Shown piece after piece: positions 1-5,386 of a stretch of DNA of 5,386 nucleotides. The stretch spans positions 1 to 5,386 of the forward strand of contig WLCR01000080.1 of the NCBI GenBank assembly GCA_009705235.1. The letters are read 5' to 3'. Position 1 is the stretch's first letter. The number at the start of each line of letters is the position of its first letter. The notes beneath the pieces were generated by a model. The model was not told where the DNA came from and made no database searches. It saw nothing but the letters and a program-made list of their open reading frames with translations. A program made the position numbers and the translations under genes. The DNA is from Actinomycetota bacterium. GTDB taxonomy: Bacteria; Actinomycetota; Actinomycetes; Nanopelagicales; Nanopelagicaceae.

Positions 1-1
1 C

Positions 2-736
2 GGCACAATTGTTGAAGCAACATCTGGAAACACAGGAATTGCAGTAGCAATGGTTGCTGCAGCACGTGGCTATAAGGCGATCATGACAATGCCTGAATCA
101 GTGTCAAAGGAGCGTCGAAAGTTAATTCGCGCCTACGGGGCTGAGTTAGTGCTAACTCCTGCTGCCGAGGGCATGAAAGGCGCAGTCGCTGCAGCAGAAA
201 AGCTTGCAGAATCTGGTGCTGTTTTAGTTCGACAGTTTGAAAATGAAGCAGGTCCATTTATTCACCGCACAACAACGGGCCCAGAAATCTGGCGTGACCT
301 AGATGGCAAGGTTGATGCATTTATTTCAGGTATTGGTACCGGCGGAACAATTACAGGCACTGGTCAATACTTAAAGGAAAAGAACCCTGCAATCAAAGTG
401 TTTGGCGTTGAACCAGCTGCATCCCCAATTTTAAATGGTGGAGAACCTGGACCTCATCCGATCCAAGGAATTGGGCCAAACTTCATCCCTAACGTTTTAG
501 ATCGCACTGTGTATGACGAGATCTTGGATGCAACAGCAGCCGATGCAATCAAGTATGCACGCCGTGCGGGTGCCGAAGAAGGATTCCTTGCAGGAATTTC
601 ATCTGGTGCGACTTTGTGGGCTGCATCAGAGATTGCAAAGCGTCCAGAGTTTGCAGGCAAAAACATAGTTGTTATCTGTGCATCAAATGGTGAGCGTTAC
701 CTATCAACTGTGTTGTACGAAGATTTGGTTGATTAA
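2..736 (+). CDS. cysK: O-acetylserine sulfhydrylase (cysteine synthase A), 5' end missing
   Basis: This cytoplasmic PLP enzyme makes L-cysteine from O-acetylserine and sulfide. The reading frame is open from base 2, and 244 residues are visible of the roughly 310 usual for the family, so about 65 N-terminal residues lie outside the window. Those would include the PLP-binding lysine, which cannot be checked here. Visible landmarks, counted from the first codon, are the substrate loop TSGNTG (7-12), QFEN (78-81), the PLP-phosphate loop GTGGTITG (112-119), HPIQGIG (152-158), the SSGA segment (200-203) and the C-terminal GERYLST (230-236). The whole stretch resembles mycobacterial CysK1. An internal ATG at 50 is not the start, because homology continues upstream of it. 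The following cysE begins 3 bases after the stop, so the two steps of cysteine synthesis are very probably co-transcribed. Cystathionine beta-synthase is less likely given the length and the lack of an extra C-terminal domain. Confidence 0.96.
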   Translation, partial: GTIVEATSGNTGIAVAMVAAARGYKAIMTMPESVSKERRKLIRAYGAELVLTPAAEGMKGAVAAAEKLAESGAVLVRQFENEAGPFIHRTTTGPEIWRDLDGKVDAFISGIGTGGTITGTGQYLKEKNPAIKVFGVEPAASPILNGGEPGPHPIQGIGPNFIPNVLDRTVYDEILDATAADAIKYARRAGAEEGFLAGISSGATLWAASEIAKRPEFAGKNIVVICASNGERYLSTVLYEDLVD

Positions 737-739
737 TTA

Positions 740-1252
740 ATGCCAATCCTAAGTCGCATCATTGAAGACCTTGATAACGCGATCAGTCATGATCCAGCTG
801 CGCGCAATCGTTTAGAGGTCGCATTGGCATACCCAGGTGTGCATGCGATTTGGGGGCATCGAATTTCGCACTTCTTGTGGAATCACAAATTGAAATTGAT
901 TGCACGAATTCATTCCAATTTGGTGCGTTCAACAACCGGAATTGAAATCCATCCAGCTGCAACAATCGGTCGACGTTTCTTTATTGATCACGGCATGGGA
1001 GTCGTAATCGGTGCAACATCAATCATCGGTAACGATGTGATGATGTATCACGATGTAACTCTTGGGGCTCGCGGGATCGAACATGGCAAGCGCCATCCGA
1101 GCATTCAGGACAATGTGATTATTGGGGCAGGTGCACGGGTACTGGGAAATGTCACCATCGGAGAAGGGTCTCGAATTAGTGCTAACGCTGTTATTACTAA
1201 GGACTTAGCTCCTAAAACAGACCTGGATCACGCTGATTTCTTTGTAATCTAA
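740..1252 (+). CDS. cysE: Serine O-acetyltransferase, short form
   Basis: This enzyme acetylates L-serine with acetyl-CoA to give O-acetylserine, the substrate of the upstream cysK product. The protein has 170 residues, against about 190-270 for most relatives. A short helical N-terminal part carries [12 protein letters not shown] (30-41), followed by a left-handed beta-helix of hexapeptide repeats (about 67-155). Active-site landmarks are IEIHPAA (68-74), [11 protein letters not shown] (81-91) with the likely catalytic His84, and GKRHPSI (116-122) with His119. The usual GVPA-type segment after the last coils is absent: after VITKD the chain ends [14 protein letters not shown]. The terminal isoleucine resembles the tails by which other serine acetyltransferases dock in the CysK active site. 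The ATG lies 3 bases after the cysK stop and I see no good Shine-Dalgarno sequence, so translational coupling to cysK is likely. TTAATTAA (733-740) straddles the junction. Confidence 0.94.
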   Translation: MPILSRIIEDLDNAISHDPAARNRLEVALAYPGVHAIWGHRISHFLWNHKLKLIARIHSNLVRSTTGIEIHPAATIGRRFFIDHGMGVVIGATSIIGNDVMMYHDVTLGARGIEHGKRHPSIQDNVIIGAGARVLGNVTIGEGSRISANAVITKDLAPKTDLDHADFFVI

Positions 1253-1270
1253 GGACAGTTAACACAGCCG

Positions 1271-1276
1271 TAACCT
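1271..1276 (+). promoter_or_regulatory. Possible -10 element (TAACCT) for glnA
   Basis: TAACCT fits the actinobacterial TAnnnT -10 consensus and sits in the only gap of notable size in the window, between cysE and glnA. Transcription would begin near 1283, giving a leader of about 5-6 bases to the ATG at 1289 or about 15 bases to the ATG at 1298. I see no well-spaced TTGACA-like -35 element, so this is a weak call. Confidence 0.35.
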
Positions 1277-1282
1277 GCATTT

Positions 1283-1287
1283 GAAAG
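1283..1287 (+). promoter_or_regulatory. Weak ribosome-binding site (GAAAG) favouring the glnA start at 1298
   Basis: GAAAG ends one base before the first in-frame ATG (1289), too close to serve it, but lies 10 bases before the second ATG (1298), a workable distance. This is the main reason to prefer 1298 as the glnA start. Confidence 0.4.
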
Positions 1288-1297
1288 AATGCCATCT

Positions 1298-2602
1298 ATG
1301 TCTACAGATCTAAACAAGCAGCAAGAGTTTGTACTTCGCACCCTTGAAGAACGCGATATTCGTTTTGTGCGTTTGTGGTTTACCGATGTATTGGGATTCT
1401 TAAAATCTGTAGCAATTGCACCTGCCGAACTTGAAAATGCTTTCGATGAGGGAATCGGATTTGATGGCTCTGCTATCGAAGGTTTCGCTCGTATAACTGA
1501 ATCTGACATGCTGGCAAAACCAGATCCCGCAACATTTTCGATTTTGCCGTGGCGCACTGAATCTCCAGGTGCGGCACGTATGTTCTGCGATATCGCGATG
1601 CCAGATGGTTCTCCATCTCCATCAGATCCACGAAATGTTTTGCGACGAACACTAGATAAAGCCGCATCCATGGGTTACACCTGTTACACCCATCCTGAAA
1701 TTGAATTCTTTTTGTTTAAGAACCCACCTGAAACTGGGGTTGCACCTGTTCCGGTAGATCAAGGTGGCTATTTTGATCACACACCAGCTGTCGTTGGCCA
1801 TGACTTCCGCCGTCAAGCCATTACTTTGCTTGAAGCTATGGGCATCAGTGTTGAATTTTCACATCATGAAGGTGCTCCTGGTCAGCAAGAAATTGATTTG
1901 CGTTATGCAGATGCATTAACAACTGCAGATAACATCATGACTTTCCGTCACGTAATAAAAGAAGTTGCAATGGATCAGGGATTCCACGCTTCATTTATGC
2001 CAAAACCTTTTACAAATCATCCTGGCAGTGGAATGCACACCCACGTTTCATTGTTTAAGGGCGAAGATAATGCTTTTTATGATTCAACCGCTGAATTCAA
2101 TTTGTCTGCAGTTGGGCGTTCATTTATTGCAGGGCTCATTAAACACGCACCAGAAATCACCGCAATAACTAATCAGTGGGTGAATTCTTACAAGCGTTTA
2201 CACGGAGGCGGCGAGGCACCTGCATTTGCTAATTGGGGTCAAAGCGATCGTGGCGCACTTGTTCGTATTCCGATGTATAAGCCAAAGAAGGAAAACTCAA
2301 CACGAATTGAATTCAGATCACCTGATACCGCCTGTAATCCATATCTTGCATATGCAGTGATGCTGGCCGCAGGCCTTAAGGGAGTAGAGCTAAATTATGT
2401 TTTGAACGATTCAAAGGAACCCATCGCATTGCCTTCAAACCTGAATGAAGCAATCACCGCGATGGAAAATAGTGAATTAGTACGAGAAACCTTAGGCGCA
2501 CATGTATTTGAATATGTGCTGCTGAATAAACGTGCCGAATGGCTTGAATACAGCCGACAAGTTAGCGCCTTTGAATTAGATCGCTATTTGCCCGTCCTTT
2601 AA
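1298..2602 (+). CDS. glnA: Glutamine synthetase, GlnA2 (GSI-alpha) type
   Basis: This ATP-dependent ligase makes glutamine from glutamate and ammonia and normally works as a dodecamer in the cytoplasm. The protein has 434 residues from 1298, or 437 if the in-frame ATG at 1289 is used; residue numbers here count from 1289. The N-terminal beta-grasp block contains VRLWFTDVLG (27-36) and DGSAIEGFARI (59-69). Arg68 aligns with Arg62 of Bacillus GSI, which takes part in glutamine feedback inhibition. Catalytic landmarks are HPEIEFFLF (135-143), HHEGAPGQQEIDLR (192-205), the ammonia-site region NQWVNSYKRL (295-304), GGEAP (307-311) with the flap glutamate, and EFRSPD (341-346). The sequence matches mycobacterial GlnA2 almost throughout. 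Two oddities stand out: DRGA (320-323) replaces the usual NRSA, and the loop after NYVL (369-372) is about 15 residues shorter than in GlnA2. No tyrosine of the NLYDLP adenylylation motif is present, so GlnE-type control is unlikely. The gene may have its own promoter and precedes leuA by 21 bases. Confidence 0.95.
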   Translation: MSTDLNKQQEFVLRTLEERDIRFVRLWFTDVLGFLKSVAIAPAELENAFDEGIGFDGSAIEGFARITESDMLAKPDPATFSILPWRTESPGAARMFCDIAMPDGSPSPSDPRNVLRRTLDKAASMGYTCYTHPEIEFFLFKNPPETGVAPVPVDQGGYFDHTPAVVGHDFRRQAITLLEAMGISVEFSHHEGAPGQQEIDLRYADALTTADNIMTFRHVIKEVAMDQGFHASFMPKPFTNHPGSGMHTHVSLFKGEDNAFYDSTAEFNLSAVGRSFIAGLIKHAPEITAITNQWVNSYKRLHGGGEAPAFANWGQSDRGALVRIPMYKPKKENSTRIEFRSPDTACNPYLAYAVMLAAGLKGVELNYVLNDSKEPIALPSNLNEAITAMENSELVRETLGAHVFEYVLLNKRAEWLEYSRQVSAFELDRYLPVL

Positions 2603-2617
2603 GACAAGCGTTACCCT
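2588..2617 (+). promoter_or_regulatory. Probable leaderless promoter for leuA
   Basis: TACCCT (2612-2617) fits the TAnnnT -10 consensus and ends 6 bases before the leuA GTG at 2624, so transcription would start on or beside the start codon. TTGCCC (2588-2593), inside the end of glnA, matches four of six positions of TTGACA with an 18-base spacer. No Shine-Dalgarno sequence precedes the GTG, which agrees with leaderless translation. The 21-base gap leaves no room for a leader peptide or attenuator. Confidence 0.5.
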
Positions 2618-2620
2618 TAG

Positions 2621-4339
<1,719 letters not shown>

Positions 4340-4348
4340 CGCACGCAC

Positions 4349-4354
4349 TACCTT
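4349..4354 (+). promoter_or_regulatory. Probable leaderless -10 element (TACCTT) for recO
   Basis: TACCTT fits TAnnnT and ends 7 bases before the recO ATG at 4362, nearly the same distance as at leuA. The 22-base gap has no Shine-Dalgarno sequence, so a leaderless recO-uppS transcript is plausible. No clear -35 element is visible in the end of leuA, so read-through from leuA may also contribute. Confidence 0.42.
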
Positions 4355-4361
4355 TACCCAT

Positions 4362-5093
4362 ATGAGTTTGTACCGGGATGAGGCAATAGTTTTACGCACT
4401 CAAAAACTCGGAGAAGCAGACCGCATCATCACAATGTTGACCCGAGATCATGGACGTATTCGCGGCGTAGCAAAAGGTGTACGTCGGACAAAATCAAAAT
4501 TTGGTGCGCGTCTTGAACCAGGTAGCCATGTTGATATTCAGCTCTACACCGGCAAAACCTTTGACACTGTCACACAAGTAGAAGCGTTAATGAATTATGG
4601 AGAAGCGCTGACTGAGGATTATCAGCGCTGGACAGTTGCTGCAGCAATATTGGAAGCGGCGGAGAGATTTACAAGTCAAGAAAATGAGCCAGCGCTTCAA
4701 GAATTCCAACTTGTAGTTGGTGGGATGAAAGCATTGGCTGAAAATCGATACGAACCGCTATTGATTCTTGATGCATTTTTGTTGCGTTCGCTTGCGGTTG
4801 CTGGATATGCACCATCAATGACAATTTGTTCTAAGTGTGAAGCACCTGGACCACATAGATACTTTTCACTAGTTGGCGGTGGTTCAGTATGCGCAGATTG
4901 TCGGCCATCTGCGTGTGCAACCCCTGCGCCAGAAACTCTAGATCTGATGGGCGCATTACTGTCTAGTGATTGGGATGTTGCATCTGCAAGTGAAGGAAAA
5001 TTTCGTCGCGAGGCTAGTGGTTTAATCGCCGCTTACTTACAATGGCATCTTGAACGCGGCCTGCGTTCCTTGCCGATGGTGGAGCGGGTATGA
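4362..5093 (+). CDS. recO: DNA repair protein RecO
   Basis: RecO is a recombination mediator of the RecFOR pathway. It works with RecR to load RecA on SSB-coated single-stranded DNA and can anneal complementary strands. The protein has 243 residues, normal for the family. The N-terminal OB-fold (about 1-80) includes [17 protein letters not shown] (7-23) and the basic block [18 protein letters not shown] (39-56), a likely DNA-binding surface. A helical middle part contains [17 protein letters not shown] (133-149). A zinc finger of two CxxC pairs follows, at Cys156/Cys159 and Cys177/Cys180, and the protein ends with a helix containing [13 protein letters not shown] (225-237). These blocks match Streptomyces RecO closely. 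The ATG is supported by the family N-terminus MSLYRDE and by the upstream TAnnnT element. The stop overlaps the uppS start as ATGA (5090-5093), so the two are translationally coupled. Confidence 0.96.
   Translation: MSLYRDEAIVLRTQKLGEADRIITMLTRDHGRIRGVAKGVRRTKSKFGARLEPGSHVDIQLYTGKTFDTVTQVEALMNYGEALTEDYQRWTVAAAILEAAERFTSQENEPALQEFQLVVGGMKALAENRYEPLLILDAFLLRSLAVAGYAPSMTICSKCEAPGPHRYFSLVGGGSVCADCRPSACATPAPETLDLMGALLSSDWDVASASEGKFRREASGLIAAYLQWHLERGLRSLPMVERV
5078..5084 (+). promoter_or_regulatory. Ribosome-binding site for uppS (GGTGGAG)
   Basis: GGTGGAG lies within the last codons of recO and ends 5 bases before the uppS ATG at 5090. It is the only strong Shine-Dalgarno sequence before a start codon in the window, and it sits at the one gene that begins inside its neighbour and cannot be leaderless in a shared transcript. 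Confidence 0.7.
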
Positions 5094-5386
5094 CAATAAA
5101 GATTCCTCATCACGTTGCAATAGTGATGGATGGCAATGGTCGCTGGGCACAAAAGCGAGGACTACCTCGCACAGCAGGACATGAAGCTGGTGAAGCGGCG
5201 TTATTTGATGTCGTAGAAGGCGCAATCGAATTTGGTGTTAAAGAAATAAGTGCGTATGCATTTTCAACGGAAAACTGGAGACGCTCACCAGATGAGGTCA
5301 AGTTCTTGATGGGCTTTAATCGAGATGTTATTCGCAGACGCCGGGATCAAATGAACGAGATGGGTGTCCGGATCCGCTGGGTAGGA
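5090..5386 (+). CDS. uppS: Isoprenyl transferase (undecaprenyl/decaprenyl diphosphate synthase), 3' end missing
   Basis: This cis-prenyltransferase adds isopentenyl diphosphate units to an allylic diphosphate to make the long polyprenyl diphosphate that becomes the lipid carrier for peptidoglycan and other envelope polymers. The first 99 residues are visible, out of about 230-260 for the family; the frame is open to the window edge. Signature motifs are [12 protein letters not shown] (8-19) with the catalytic Asp14, RTAGH (27-31) for diphosphate binding, and [10 protein letters not shown] (57-66). The later RxRxG-type motif and the C-terminal IPP-binding residues are beyond the edge. The ATG overlaps the recO stop and has a good ribosome-binding site. 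Chain length of the product (short Z-farnesyl versus C50-C55) cannot be told from this fragment, but the recO-uppS pairing matches the mycobacterial gene for the long-chain enzyme. Confidence 0.95.
   Translation, partial: MTIKIPHHVAIVMDGNGRWAQKRGLPRTAGHEAGEAALFDVVEGAIEFGVKEISAYAFSTENWRRSPDEVKFLMGFNRDVIRRRRDQMNEMGVRIRWVG

Noticed and set aside
733..740. TTAATTAA palindrome at the cysK-cysE junction as an operator
   Set aside because: It is a short AT-rich palindrome made up of the stop codon and spacer, occurring once, with no sign of a regulator site.
1253..1297. A possible terminator between cysE and glnA
   Set aside because: Apart from the short palindrome GTTAAC (1258-1263) there is no stem of useful length and no T-run, so no terminator is called.
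1249..1671. A 140-residue open frame on the minus strand across the start of glnA
   Set aside because: It lies opposite strongly conserved glnA coding sequence, shows no recognisable motif and has a low-complexity serine-rich composition typical of a shadow frame.
1965..2168. A 67-residue plus-strand frame inside glnA, and a similar 63-residue one inside leuA (3501-3692)
   Set aside because: Both are out-of-frame readings of well-conserved coding sequence without their own ribosome-binding site.

Overview
The window is a compact, ordinary stretch of bacterial chromosome with six genes, all on the + strand: cysK (5' end cut off) - cysE - glnA (GlnA2 type) - leuA - recO - uppS (3' end cut off). 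Gaps run from a 4-base overlap to about 45 bases, and no gene-free stretch exceeds 50 bases. I see no RNA gene, mobile element, CRISPR array, repeat family, origin or attachment site.

Organism. The proteins look actinobacterial. The glutamine synthetase matches the mycobacterial GlnA2 type. The 2-isopropylmalate synthase is the long actinobacterial type beginning with an MPVHRY block. RecO contains the block [13 protein letters not shown] that I recall from Streptomyces RecO, and recO followed directly by uppS is also the order I recall in Mycobacterium. GC content, judged by eye, is only in the mid-40s percent. With the very tight spacing, this suggests a streamlined low-GC actinobacterium such as the freshwater acI / Nanopelagicales group (Candidatus Planktophila or Nanopelagicus). 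The lineage is inference; the phylum is much firmer.

Layout. Positions 2-1252 form a cysteine module: O-acetylserine sulfhydrylase (cysK), then 3 bases later serine acetyltransferase (cysE), the two successive enzymes from serine to cysteine. Positions 1298-2602 encode a GSI-alpha type glutamine synthetase. Positions 2624-4339 encode the committed enzyme of leucine synthesis. Positions 4362-5386 hold recO, a recombination mediator, which overlaps by ATGA with uppS, the cis-prenyltransferase that makes the lipid carrier for cell-wall synthesis. The first four genes are amino-acid and nitrogen metabolism; the last two are housekeeping.

Expression. leuA and recO each have a TAnnnT -10-like hexamer ending 6-7 bases before the start codon, as expected for leaderless actinobacterial transcripts. 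glnA has a TAnnnT hexamer slightly further up and a weak GAAAG ribosome-binding site. uppS has a clear GGTGGAG site inside the end of recO. I see no convincing hairpin terminator between any two genes.

I found no undescribed biological system. The points most worth a second look are a minimal CysE that ends in a terminal-isoleucine tail of the CysK-docking type, a GlnA2 lacking most of the loop that holds the adenylylation site in other glutamine synthetases, and the recurring leaderless promoter spacing.
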